A DNA stretch of 64,000 bases, from NCBI RefSeq assembly GCF_958295425.1, contig NC_081146.1, positions 19,911,458 to 19,975,457 on the forward strand. The letters run 5' to 3'. Under the pieces are notes generated by a model. It had not been told where the DNA came from and ran no database searches. It saw nothing but the letters and a program-made list of their open reading frames with translations. Source of the stretch: Solea solea. Taxonomy: Eukaryota; Chordata; Actinopteri; Pleuronectiformes; Soleidae. Made by a program: the position numbers and the translations under genes. Below, one piece after another: positions 36,203-49,750 of this stretch. Position 1 is the stretch's first letter. Every line of letters begins with the position of its first letter.

Positions 36203-39200
36203 TCACATTTTGGACGACATACTAACCTACGACTTTTTTGTCATTTTTTGGACGACATGACCTTTTTGCCTCATTTTGGACGACATACTATACTATGACT
36301 TTTTTGGCACATTTTGGACGACATACTAACCTATGACTTTTTTGGCACATTTTGGACGACATACTAACCTATGACTTTTTTGGCACATTTTGGACGACAT
36401 ACTAACCTATGACTTTTTGGTCACATTTTGGACGACATACTATACTATGACTTTTTTGGCACATTTTGGACGACATACTAACCTATGACTTTTTTGGCAC
36501 ATTTTGGACGACATACTAACCTATGACTTTTTGGTCACATTTTGGACGACATACTAACCTATGACTTTTTGGTCACATTTTGGACAACATACTATACTAT
36601 GACTTTTTTAGCACATTTTGGACGACATACTATACTATGAATTTTTCGTCACATTTTGGACGACATACTATACTATGATTTTTTTGTCACATTTTGGACG
36701 ACATACTAACCAATGACTTTTTGGTCACATTTTGGACGACATACTAACCTATGACTTTTTTAGCACATTCTGGACGACATACTATACTATGACTTTTTTG
36801 TCACATTTTGGACAACATACTATACTATGACTTTTTGCCTCATTTTGGACAACATACTAACCTATGACTTTTTTGGCACATTTTGGACGACATACTATAC
36901 TATGACTTTTTTGGCACATTTTGGACGACATACTAACCTATGACTTTTTGGTCACATTTTGGACGACATACTAACCTATGACTTTTTTGTCACATTTTGG
37001 ACGACATACTAACCTATTACTTTTTTTGTCTCATTTTGGACGACATACTAACCTATGACTTTTTGGTCACATTTTGGACGACATACTATACTATGACTTT
37101 TTGGTCACATTTTGGACGACATACTAACCTATGACTATTTTGTCACATTTTGGACGACATACAATACTATGACTTTTTTGTCATATTTTGGACGACATAC
37201 TAACCTATGACTTTTTTGTCACATTTTGGACGACATACTATACTATGACTTTTTGGTCACATTTTGGACGACATACTAACCTATGACTTTTTGGTCACAT
37301 TTTGGACGACATACTATACTATGACTTTTTGGTCACATTTTGGACGACATACAAACCTATGACTTTTTTAGCACATTTTGGACGACATACTATACTATGA
37401 CTTTTTTCATCACATTTTGGACGACATACTATACTATGACTTTTTTGTCACATTTTGGACAACATACTATACTATGACCTTTTTGCCTCATTTTGGACGA
37501 CATACTAACCTATGACTTTTTTAGCACATTTTGGACGACATACTATACTATGACTTTTTGGTCACATTTTGGACGACATACTAACCTATGACTTTTTTGT
37601 CACATTTTGGACAACATACTATACTATGACTTTTTTAGCACATTTTGGACGACATACTATACTATGAATTTTTCGTCACATTTTGGACGACATACTATAC
37701 TATGATTTTTTTGTCACATTTTGGACGACATACTAACCAATGACTTTTTGGTCACATTTTGGACGACATACTAAGCTATGACTTTTTTAGCACATTCTGG
37801 ACGACATACTATACTATGACTTTTTTCGTAACATTTTGGACGACATACTATACTATGACCTTTTTGCCTCATTTTGGACGACATACTAACCTATGACTTT
37901 TTTGGCACATTTTGGACGACACACTAACCTATGACTTTTTGGTCACATTTTGGACGACATACTATACTATGACTTTTTGGTCACATTTTGGACGACATAC
38001 TAACCTATGACTTTTTGGTCACATTTTGGACGACATACTATACTATGACTTTTTTGGCACATTTTGGACGACATACTAACCTATGACTTTTTTAGCACAT
38101 TTTGGACGACATACTATACTATGACTTTTTTGACACATTTTGGACGACATACTTACCTATGACTTTTTTAGCACATTTTGGACGACATACTAACCTATGA
38201 CTTTTTTAGCACATTCTGGACGACATACTATACTATGACTTTTTTGTCACATTTTGGACAACATACTATACTATGACCTTTTTGCCTCATTTTGGACAAC
38301 ATACTAACCTATGACTTTTTGGTCACATTTTGGACGACATACTAACCTATGACTTTTTGGTCACATTTTGGACGACATACTATACTATGACCTTTTTGCC
38401 TCATTTTGGACGACATACTATACTATGACTTTCTTGGCACATTTTGGACGACATACTATACTATGACTTTTTTGGCACATTTTGGACGACATACTAACCT
38501 ATGACTTTTTTAGCACATTTTGGACGACATACTAACCTATTACTTTTTTTGTCTCATTTTGGACGACATACTATACTATGACTTTTTTGGCACATTTTGG
38601 ACAACATACTAACCTATGACTTTTTGGTCACATTTTGGACGACATACTAACCTATGACTTTTTTGTCACATTTTGGACGACATACTAACCTATTACTTTT
38701 TTGTCTCATTTTGGACGACATACTATACTATGACTTTTTTAGCACATTTTGGACGACATACTATACTATGAATTTTTCGTCACATTTTGGACGACATACT
38801 ATACTATGATTTTTTTGTCACATTTTGGACGACATACTAACCAATGACTTTTTGGTCACATTTTGGACGACATACTAACCTATGACTTTTTTAGCACATT
38901 CTGGACGACATACTATACTATGACTTTTTATGTCACATTTTGGACAACATACTATACTATGACCTTTTTGCCTCATTTTGGACAACATACTAACCTATGA
39001 CTTTTTTGGCACATTTTGGACGACATACTATACTATGACTTTTTTGGCACATTTTGGACGACATACTAACCTATGACTTTTTGGTCACATTTTGGACGAC
39101 ATACTATACTGTGACTTTTTGGTCACATTTTGGACGACATACTAACCTATGACTTTTTTGTCACATTTTGGACGACATACTAACCTATTACTTTTTTTGT

Positions 39201-42200
39201 CTCATTTTGGACGACATACTAACCTATGACTTTTTGGTCACATTTTGGACGACATACTATACTATGACTTTTTGGTCACATTTTGGACAACATACTAACC
39301 TATGACTATTTTGTCACATTTTGGACGACAAACAATACTATGACTTTTTTGTCATATTTTGGACGACATACTAACCTATGACTTTTTTGTCACATTTTGG
39401 ACAACTAACTATACTATGACTTTTTACGTCACATTTTGGACGACATACTATACTATGACTTTTTGGTCACATTTTGGACGACATACTAACCTATGACTTT
39501 TTGGTCACATTTTGGACGACATACTATACTATGACTTTTTGGTCACATTTTGGACGACATACAAACCTATGACTTTTTTAGCACATTTTGGACGACATAC
39601 TATACTATGACTTTTTTCATCACATTTTGGACGACATACTATACTATGACTTTTTTGTCACATTTTGGACAACATACTATACTATGACCTTTTTGCCTCA
39701 TTTTGGACGACATACTAACCTATGACTTTTTTAGCACATTTTGGACGACATACTATACTATGACTTTTTTAGCACATTTTGGACGACATACTATACTATG
39801 AATTTTTCGTCACATTTTGGACGACATACTATACTATGACTTTTTTTGTCACATTTTGGACGACATACTAACCAATGACTTTTTGGTCACATTTTGGACG
39901 ACATACTAACCTATGACTTTTTTAGCACATTCTGGACGACATACTATACTATGACTTTTTATGTCACATTTTGGACAACATACTATACTATGACCTTTTT
40001 GCCTCATTTTGGACAACATACTAACCTATGACTTTTTTGGCACATTTTGGACGACATACTATACTATGACTTTTTTGGCACATTTTGGACGACATACTAA
40101 CCTATGACTTTTTCTCACATTTTGGACGACATACTATACTGTGACTTTTTGGTCACATTTTGGACGACATACTAACCTATGACTTTTTTGTCACATTTTG
40201 GACGACATACTAACCTATTACTTTTTTTGTCTCATTTTGGACGACATACTAACCTATGACTTTTTGGTCACATTTTGGACGACATACTATACTATGACTA
40301 TTTTGTCACATTTTGGACGACATACAATACTATGACTTTTTTGTCATATTTTGGACGACATACTAACCTATGACTTTTTTGTCACATTTTGGACAACATA
40401 CTATACTATGACTTTTTACGTCACATTTTGGACAACATACTATACTATGACTTTTTGGTCACATTTTGGACGACATATTAACCTATGACTTTTTGGTCAC
40501 ATTTTGGACGACATACTATACTATGACTTTTTGGTCACATTTTGGACGACACACAAACCTATGACTTTTTTAGCACATTTTGGACGACATACTATACTAT
40601 GACTTTTTGGTCACATTTTGGACGACACACAAACCTATGACTTTTTTAGCACATTTTGGACGACATACTATACTATGACTTTTTTCATCACATTTTGGAC
40701 GACATACTATACTATGACTTTTTTGTCACATTTTGGACAACATACTATACTATGACCTTTTTGCCTCATTTTGGACGACATACTAACCTATGACTTTTTT
40801 AGCACATTTTGGACGACATACTATACTATGACTTTTTGGTCACATTTTGGACGACATACTAACCTATGACTTTTTTGTCACATTTTGGACAACATACTAT
40901 ACTATGACTTTTTTAGCACATTTTGGAAGACATACTATACTATGAATTTTTCGTCACATTTTGGACGACATACTATACTATGACTTTTTTGTCACATTTT
41001 GGACGACATACTAACCAATGACTTTTTGGTCACATTTTGGACGACATACTAACCTATGACTTTTTTAGCACATTCTGGACGACATACTATACTATGACTT
41101 TTTTCGTAACATTTTGGACGACATACTATACTATGACCTTTTTGCCTCATTTTGGACGACATACTAACCTATGACTTTTTTGGCACATTTTGGACGACAT
41201 ACTAACCTATGACTTTTTGGTCACATTTTGGACGACATACTATACTATGACTTTTTGGTCACATTTTGGACGACATACTAACCTATGACTTTTTGGTCAC
41301 ATTTTGGACGACATACTATACTATGACCTTTTTGCCTCATTTTGGACGACATACTATACTATGACTTTCTTGGCACATTTTGGACGACATACTATACTAT
41401 GACTTTTTTGGCACATTTTGGACGACATACTAACCTATGACTTTTTGGTCACATTTTGGACGACATACTAACCTATTACTTTTTTTGTCTCATTTTGGAC
41501 GACATACTATACTATGACTTTTTTGTCACATTTTGGTCGACATACTAACCTATGACTTTTTTAGCACATTCTGGACGACATACTATACTATGACTTTTTT
41601 CGTAACATTTTGGACGACATACTATACTATGACTTTTTTAGCACATTTTGGACGACATACTATACTATGAATTTTTCGTCACATTTTGGACGACATACTA
41701 TACTATGATTTTTTTGTCACATTTTGGACGACATACTAACCAATGACTTTTTGGTCACATTTTGGACGACATACTAACCTATGACTTTTTTAGCACATTC
41801 TGGACGACATACTATACTATGACTTTTTTGTCACATTTTGGACAACATACTATACTATGACCTTTTTGCCTCATTTTGGACAACATACTAACCTATGACT
41901 TTTTTGGCACATTTTGGACGACATACTATACTATGACTTTTTTGGCACATTTTGGACGACATACTAACCTATGACTTTTTGGTCACATTTTGGACGACAT
42001 ACTATACTGTGACTTTTTGGTCACATTTTGGACGACATACTAACCTATGACTTTTTTGTCACATTTTGGACGACATACTAACCTATTACTTTTTTTGTCT
42101 CATTTTGGATGACATACTAACCTATGACTTTTTGGTCACATTTTGGACGACATACTAACCTATGACTTTTTTGTCACATTTTGGACGACATACTAACCTA

Positions 42201-45200
42201 TGACTTTTTTGGCACATTTTGGACGACATACTAACCTATGACTTTTTTGTCACATTTTGGACGACATACTATACTATGACTTTTTTGTCACATTTTGGAC
42301 AACATACTATACTATGACTTTTTACGTCACATTTTGGACGACATACTATACTATGACTTTTTGGTCACATTTTGGACGACATACTAACCTATGACTTTTT
42401 TGTCACATTTTGGACGACATACTATACTATGATTTTTTTGTCACATTTTGGACGACATACTAACCAATGACTTTTTGGTCACATTTTGGACGACATACTA
42501 TACTATGACTTTTTGGTCACATTTTGGACGACATACTAAACTATGACTTTTTTGTCACATTTTGGACAACATACTAACCTATGACCTTTTTGCCTCATTT
42601 TGGACGACATACTATACTATGACTTTTTTAGCACATTTTGGAAGACATACTATACTATGAATTTTTCGTCACATTTTGGACGACATACTATACTATGACT
42701 TTTTTGTCACATTTTGGACGACATACTAACCAATGACTTTTTGGTCACATTTTGGACGACATACTAACCTATGACTTTTTTAGCACATTCTGGACGACAT
42801 ACTATACTATGACTTTTTTCGTAACATTTTGGACGACATACTATACTATGACCTTTTTGCCTCATTTTGGACGACATACTAACCTATGACTTTTTTGGCA
42901 CATTTTGGACGACATACTAACCTATGACTTTTTGGTCACATTTTGGACGACATACTATACTATGACTTTTTGGTCACATTTTGGACGACATACTAACCTA
43001 TGACTTTTTGGTCACATTTTGGACGACATACTATACTATGACCTTTTTGCCTCATTTTGGACGACATACTATACTATGACTTTCTTGGCACATTTTGGAC
43101 GACATACTATGCTATGACTTTTTTGGCACATTTTGGACGACATACTAACCTATGACTTTTTGGTCACATTTTGGACGACATACTAACCTATTACTTTTTT
43201 TGTCTCATTTTGGACGACATACTATACTATGACTTTTTTGTCACATTTTGGACGACATACTAACCTATGACTTTTTTAGCACATTCTGGACGACATACTA
43301 TACTATGACTTTTTTTGTAACATTTTGGACGACATACTATACTATGACTTTTTTAGCACATTTTGGACGACATACTATACTATGAATTTTTCGTCACATT
43401 TTGGACGACATACTATACTATGATTTTTTTGTCACATTTTGGACGACATACTAACCAATGACTTTTTGGTCACATTTTGGACGACATACTAACCTATGAC
43501 TTTTTTAGCACATTCTGGACGACATACTATACTATGACTTTTTTGTCACATTTTGGACAACATACTATACTATGACCTTTTTGCCTCATTTTGGACAACA
43601 TACTAACCTATGACTTTTTTGGCACATTTTGGACGACATACTATACTATGACTTTTTTGGCACATTTTGGACGACATACTAACCTATGACTTTTTGGTCA
43701 CATTTTGGACGACATACTATACTGTGACTTTTTGGTCACATTTTGGACGACATACTAACCTATGACTTTTTTGTCACATTTTGGACGACATACTAACCTA
43801 TTACTTTTTTTGTCTCATTTTGGATGACATACTAACCTATGACTTTTTGGTCACATTTTGGACGACATACTATACTATGACTTTTTTGGCACATTTTGGA
43901 CGACATACTAACCTATGACTTTTTTGGCACATTTTGGACGACATACTAACCTATGACTTTTTTGTCACATTTTGGACGACATACTATACTATGACTTTTT
44001 TGTCACATTTTGGACAACATACTATACTATGACTTTTTACGTCACATTTTGGACGACATACTATACTATGACTTTTTGGTCACATTTTGGACGACATACT
44101 AACCTATGACTTTTTTGTCACATTTTGGACGACATACTATACTATGATTTTTTGTCACATTTTGGACGACATACTAACCAATGACTTTTTGGTCACATTT
44201 TGGACGACATACTATACTATGACTTTTTTGTCACATTTTGGACGACATACTAACCTATGACTTTTTTAGCACATTCTGGACGACATACTATACTATGACT
44301 TTTTTGTCACATTTTGGACAACATACTATACTATGACCTTTTTGCCTCATTTTGGACAACATACTAACCTATGACCTTTTTGCCTCATTTTGGACGACAT
44401 ACTAACCTATGACTTTTTTAGCACATTTTGGACGACACAATAACCTATGACATTTTTGTCACATTTTGGACGACATACTAACCTATGACTTTTTTGTCAC
44501 ATTTTGGACGACATACTAACCTATTACTTTTTTTGTCTCATTTTGGACGACATACTAACCTATGACTTTTTGGTCACATTTTGGACGACATACTATACTA
44601 TGACTTTTTGGTCACATTTTGGACGACATACTAACCTATGACTTTTTTTGCCTCATTTTGGACGACATACTATACTATGACTTTTTTGACAGATTTTGGA
44701 CGACATACTAACCTATGACTTTTTTGTCACATTTTGGACGACATACTAACCTATGACTTTTTTGACACATTTTGGACGACATACTTACCTATGACTTTTT
44801 TAGCACATTTTGGACGACATACTATACTATGAATTTTTCGTCACATTTTGGACGACATACTTTACTATGACTTTTTGGTCACATTTTGGACGACATACTA
44901 ACCTATGACTTTTTGGTCACATTTTGGACGACATACTAACCTATGACTTTTTTGGCACATTTTGGACGACATACTAACCTATGACTTTTTTGTCACATTT
45001 TGGACGACATACTAACCTATGACTTTTTTAGCACATTTTGGACGACACAATAACCTATGACATTTTTGTCACATTTTGGACGACATACTAACCTTTGACT
45101 TTTTGGTCACATTTTGGACGACATACTAACCTATGACTTTTTTGTCACATTTTGGACGACATACTATACTATGACTTTTTTGTCACATTTTGGACGACAT

Positions 45201-46014
45201 ACTAACCTATGACCTTTTTGCCTCATTTTGGACGACATACTATACTATGACTTTTTTGTCACATTTTGGACGACATACTAACCTATGACCTTTTTGCCTC
45301 ATTTTGGAAGACATACTATACTATGACTTTTTTGGCACATTTTGGACGACATACTAACCTATGACCTTTTTGCCTCATTTTGGAAGACATACTAACCTAT
45401 GACTTTTTTGGCACATTTTGGACGACATACTATACTATGACTTTTTTGTCACATTATGGACGACATACTAACCTATGACCTTTTTGCCTCATTATGGACG
45501 ACATACTATACTATGACTTTTTTGTCACATTTTGGACGACATACTAACCTATGACCTTTTTGCCTCATTTTGGAAGACATACTAACCTATGACTTTTTTA
45601 GCACATTTTGGACGACACAATAACCTATGACCTTTTTGTCACATTTTGGACGACATACTAACCTATGACTTTTTTGTCACATTTTGGACGACACACTAAC
45701 CTATGACTTTTTTGGCACATTTTGGACGACATACTAACCTATGACTTTTTTGGCACATTTTGGACGACATACTAACCTATGACTTTTTTGTCACATTTTG
45801 GACGACATACTAACCGATGACTTTTTTAGCACATTTTGGACGACATACTATAGTAGGACTTTTTTCGTCACATTTTGGACGACATACTAACCTATGACTT
45901 TTTTGTCACATTTTGGACGACATACTATACTATGACTTTTTTGGCACATTTTGGATGACATACTAACCTATGACTTTTTTGGCTCATTTTGGACGACATA
46001 CTAACCTATGACTT
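36203..46014. repeat. 38-bp tandem satellite array of about 258 copies
   Basis: The unit runs CATTTTGGACGACATACTA, then ACC or TAC, then TATGACTTTTT, then a variable link (GGCA, GGTCA, AGCA, GTCA, GCCT, CGTCA). Nearly all units are 38 bp with occasional 37 or 39. Two centre types, TAACCTATGA and TATACTATGA, alternate irregularly. Rare marked units (GAATTTTTCG, TTTCTTGGCA, GGAAGACAT) recur in the same context, showing that blocks of many units were duplicated. Because 38 is not a multiple of 3 and the unit contains TAA, TAG and TGA words, no long frame survives on either strand. It lies between two convergent genes. Confidence 0.97.
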
Positions 46015-46102
46015 CACCAACATTTAGTGCCTCAAGAATATGATCCTTTTGGAAGAAACTAAATTAACTTCAAAAGAAATTTCTCAAAAAAAAAAAAGCT
46101 AA

Positions 46103-46191
46103 TAAAAGGTCAGTGGGCGTTCAGACCCACTGCTGTAACTTCGTAACTTCACAGCTGACATCGATGACAGCCCACATAAACTGACCTTTTA
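46103..46191. other. Fold-back with 12-bp arms
   Basis: TAAAAGGTCAGT (46103-46114) is exactly inverted as ACTGACCTTTTA (46180-46191). It sits about 90 bp outside the satellite edge and may be a small MITE. Confidence 0.5.
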
Positions 46192-47860
46192 AACGAAAAA
46201 TATGTAAAGCAAAGAAAATCATTGACTTTGAACAGTTGGGAGAGTTTTTCTTCCCCTGACCTGTGCTTCACCTCAGGCCATCACACAAAGGCTGTGACAC
46301 TGTGAGTCGTGTTGAGACGCTGACTCACACCTAAGGAACAACACAGATTGTCTCTTCACTTAAATGGTTTTTCCAGGAGCCGCACCTCGTCTCTGGCCTC
46401 ACACTCACTGTGGGAGCAGAGGCGTGTTTGTGTGCGGGGCTGTGGGCTGCATAAACAGCTGTTCATTAGTTTGGACAGCAGAGGTCATTGTGGCGTGTGC
46501 CCACGTTCCATCAGCGCCAAGTCAATGCTTTCATATTTACATATAGATAAGATTGCTAATGAAGGAGGCAGACTGGGGCGTGTGAAAGGCGTGACAGCAC
46601 GATGCCGACATCTGTTTAGCATTCCTGCACACAGTGTCAAAGTGCACTCTTTCTTAGGAAGTGCTGTACGTCTGACCTGTCCTTCACTCTGACACAAAAT
46701 CTATTGTAAAGACACTCTTTTTAAAAGTAAAAGTAAATGACGAGGTAAAACTTTCATGTTGGCACTGGTCAATAACTTAATGTCGTTGTGAGTGATGTTG
46801 AGGCCGGTTCTGTCATAATGAACTTACATCTGTACAGGAAACAGGTTGTGACATCACACAAAATAATATAAACCTCCAGAATCGCATCACAGCAATATGT
46901 GTATAGCTCAGTTTGATACAGTACAGTGTAGTACAGTGCGGTTTGGAAGGGTAAAGCCCTGGGTCAGGCTTGCGTTACTACTGACAACAGTACCTTTACT
47001 CGGTAGGAGTACTTTCCTGTCACCTAAACCGGCTGACTGTCGTGGGTCTAGCTCCTCCCATACTGTACCACACCATTACTCTGGTATAAGGGAAGGGAAT
47101 GGAAAGATGGTAAGTTATTTTGGTTCTATACCAAACGGAAATTCAAAGAAATACGTACCGTACTATACAGATGTTTTGCGAACATGCGTCCCCTGCAACC
47201 AGGCTCCTATTGGACAACAGCAGCTGTCACTCACACTGGTGTCCACTCATCATGTGTCACACATGAGTTCTTATTTTTCTTATTTTCATTTTATGTTCTT
47301 ATTTTCCTCAAAATAAGAACATATCCTAAACATTTAATATTATGTTCTACTAATGAAGAACTGAATCTAGTGATTCAGACCATTAAAACTCTTCAGACTC
47401 TTGTGATCCTGAAGTCTGTAAAAAGCCTTCAGTTGACTCAAAATACTGCAGAACAACTTCTCACGGTATCACTCAGGTACTAGTTTCTATGCACCGACTT
47501 TCTGTACTATCCACACAATGGGAAGTCCTCCTCAAAGCACTTAATGATCGCATCTCCATCAGACCTCAAAGACCAGGTATGACGGGCATGTTTATCTTTA
47601 TATATCTTTAAATATATTTTGTTTTGAGGTTGACTGTAGGCTACATCATTTCTCTAACACAAGGGGAAAACAGGACGAGGAGGGATGTTCAGCTTCAAAA
47701 TGTTAACTGCGCCAATAAATGCTGCCAAGTTTTGCCTTGTAAGGCCGGGACAGGTCAAGGGCTGGGGAGGCCCCAAGCAGTGTTTACTACTGGTGTGTAA
47801 AAGCATGATCTAAATACAGAGATGAAGTGTTTGTGCAAATCAAACAAATTGCAAAAAAGC

Positions 47861-47912
47861 AAATTGGATGGAATTATAGAATTCTACTAAATTCTATAAT
47901 TCCATCTAATTT
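47861..47912. other. Long near-perfect palindrome
   Basis: Two 24-nt arms (47861-47884 and 47889-47912) around the loop TACT pair at 22 of 24 positions. The left arm begins AAATTGGATGGAATTATAG and the right arm ends TATAATTCCATCTAATTT. No flanking repeat copy is recognised. Confidence 0.75.
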
Positions 47913-48024
47913 GGAGCACTTTATGTTGCCTTTGTGCTACTGTGTTCACATGTGTGCACTGTGGTCCCAGAGAAACACATTTTGACTTCACTGTGTACAT
48001 CAGACGACAAACCTTACACCAGCA

Positions 48025-48749
48025 GGTAGAGTGACACACTGTCAACACTTTATTCTCATGTTTTACAGTTCATACATACTGCTGTACGTACAATACTGAA
48101 TTCACCACATGTTTAAGTGACCGGCAGCTCCTCACGTGTTTATGTGACATGCACTGTGACTTGCATCGTCTCATGTTATTTCATACACGACATGCCATCA
48201 CTACATACAGTGGTACAGAATCCAGAATAATGTCATATATTACCTTTTCACTATCAAATAGAAACAAGTTAAAAAAAGAAAAACATTTCAATCAATTTCT
48301 TTCTCTTTATGTTAGAAAAGCCACAAGGTGATGGACAAGTACATAACTTCAAGCTTTAAGGTTAATTTTCCAAACGCACAGATTCATTAGCACTGCTCTC
48401 TCATACAGACTGATACTGTATACATCTGTTACTACACGGACCCATTTTCCTGACGTATATATACCATTACCCTTTAAAAACAGCCAACAGAGTCACAGTT
48501 TATTAAGCTGCTGTCTCGTCAACTCTTACACTGAGTCGTGGTGGGTTTGAACGATCGGGGACAGAATGTGACACTTATAACAGACAACAGTTGACAGCTA
48601 AGGTTTATGAAGGTGAAATGTCAGAGCAAAGTTAGTGCAACGTCTCACTTTTCCCCCCTCAGTCTCATGTGTGCCTCCTTGCTTCAAATTCACTAATGAT
48701 TTGTCAGGATCAGAGAATGTGGTCAGGGGTTACACTGGTAACTGATCGG
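48025..48749 (-). other. FAM210A: FAM210A 3' UTR (extent inferred)
   Basis: Follows the TAG stop on the - strand. Candidate AATAAA signals on the - strand lie at 48499-48504 and 48049-48054. The distal site gives a UTR of about 700 bases. No splice signal is evident. Confidence 0.55.
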
Positions 48750-49097
48750 CTATTTGTCTTTCTGTTTAAAAAATCCCTTTCCCTCAGAAACTCTGTCTTT
48801 GGTTTCCTGCAGCTTCTCGGACAGCTTGTCCTTAGTCTCTTCCATTTTCTCAGAGAAACGTTCCTTCGTTTCCTCCATTTTCTCAGACAGCCTCTCCTTG
48901 GTCACCTCCATCTTTTCTGTAAATTTGTCCTTTGTCTCCTCCATCTTTTCTGTAAATTTGTCCTTTGTCTCCTCCATTTTGTCCTGGAAGTATTCCTTCA
49001 CCGGTGGTGGTGTGGATAAGTAGCCATGTTTGCGAAGGTACTTGACAGATAGCGATGTGCCGCCCAGAGTTACTGTATATCTAGCAGGGGTGGCAAT
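48750..49097 (-). CDS. FAM210A: FAM210A coding exon 3 (C-terminus)
   Basis: Follows the acceptor TTGTTCTTACAG and encodes residues 179-293 to a TAG stop. It starts IATPARYTVTLGGTS, the end of the DUF1279 domain, then SVKYLRKHGYLSTPPPVKEY. Residues 219-284 are six 11-residue units of the form MEETKDKFTEK, MEVTKERLSEK, LQETKDRVSEG, which should form a charged amphipathic helix or coiled coil. The recalled human protein has about three such units. The first two units here are identical in DNA (48912-48944 and 48945-48977), so the tract is still changing length. The Leu/Phe-rich frame on the opposite strand is a shadow of this repeat. Confidence 0.95.
   Translation of the reverse strand: MATPARYTVTLGGTSLSVKYLRKHGYLSTPPPVKEYFQDKMEETKDKFTEKMEETKDKFTEKMEVTKERLSEKMEETKERFSEKMEETKDKLSEKLQETKDRVSEGKGFFKQKDK
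48780..48977 (-). repeat. FAM210A: 33-bp coding minisatellite in FAM210A
   Basis: Six 33-bp units encode the six 11-residue helical repeats. Two adjacent units match base for base and the others differ at several positions. Confidence 0.9.
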
Positions 49098-49241
49098 CTG
49101 TAAGAACAATAAAAAAGAAGAAACACAATGAAAGCCTGATACAACCATAAATGTGATCTACTGTGCCAAGAATTTGAGAGACCTACTCAAAAACATAAAT
49201 AAAATCATAGTGTTCAAAACAATGGAAACCCATGAAGTCAC

Positions 49242-49353
49242 CTTGTACATGGCGTAGGCGGTCAGCGCGTAGCCACTGGATGAGTTTCTCAAAAGACTGA
49301 CAAATGACTCTGGTAGACCGATCATCTCCAGGAATGGCACAACATTCACTCCT
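49242..49353 (-). CDS. FAM210A: FAM210A coding exon 2 (core of DUF1279)
   Basis: 112 bases between the acceptor TTTTCTCTCAG and the donor AAG|GTGACT. It completes Lys141 and encodes GVNVVPFLEMIGLPE, SFVSLLRNSSSGYALTAYAMYK (shown in two parts), residues 142-178. This matches the most conserved part of FAM210 proteins (GVNVVPFLE.IGLP and ALTAYA in recalled human FAM210A). Choosing AG at 49354-49355 as the acceptor is the only way to keep the KGVNVV frame with the upstream GT donor. Confidence 0.95.
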
Positions 49354-49454
49354 CTGAGAGAAAACACATCAAACATGTAAAATAGCTATTAACACATGTT
49401 TCAACAAATGAATTAAAAGATGCACTGTTGAATTAATGCAACCCAGAAGGAATG

Positions 49455-49750
49455 TCACTGTCACAACAACTGTTCGATTGATTATTACTGAATCGATTAT
49501 TACTCGATGACTAAACTAAACGGCAACACATTTTACAATGAATTAATTGGTTTGAAACAAGTTTTCTGGCTTTTCAACTTCTTAAATGTGAATATTTCCA
49601 GTTTCTCTTCTCTATATAACAAAAAAATCATTGTACAAATCAAGACATTTGAGAACTTCATAACTTCCTGGTTTGGGAAACACTGATCAACTTTTTCTGG
49701 ACCAAACGGTCAATTAATCTAGAAAATAATCTACAGATTAATGGAGATCA
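49455..49750. mobile_element. Decayed MITE fragment in FAM210A intron
   Basis: GATTGATTATTACTGAATCG, AATCGATTATTACTCGATGAC, ACAAGTTTTCTGGC and AATTAATCTAGAAAATAAT resemble the body of the AGGGCTG-ended MITE at 53089-53259. The termini are not clear. Confidence 0.45.

Larger units (their letters stand above)
46015..48024. other. Intergenic region between satellite and FAM210A
   Basis: No gene is evident. It contains a fold-back at 46103-46191, a palindrome at 47861-47912, and a stretch near 46890-47180 rich in GTACAGT and GTACCGTACT words that may be a decayed MITE. The segment 46430-46620 has a balanced, non-repetitive composition with CAGCTG and AGATAAG words and could be a conserved element, which cannot be tested here. 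Confidence 0.6.

Noticed and set aside
36203..46014. CRISPR-like array
   Set aside because: Units are contiguous 38-bp copies with no unique spacers, in a vertebrate genome. It is a satellite.
48669..49023. + strand Leu/Ser-rich frames across the FAM210A repeat
   Set aside because: They are the antisense of the MEETK repeat. The - strand frame has homology, splice sites and a proper stop.
48750..49097. MICOS subunit (APOO or APOOL) because of the helical 11-mers
   Set aside because: IATPARYTVTLGGTS, KQYGKVMIPLHL and GVNVVPFLE identify FAM210A. The repeat alone is not diagnostic.
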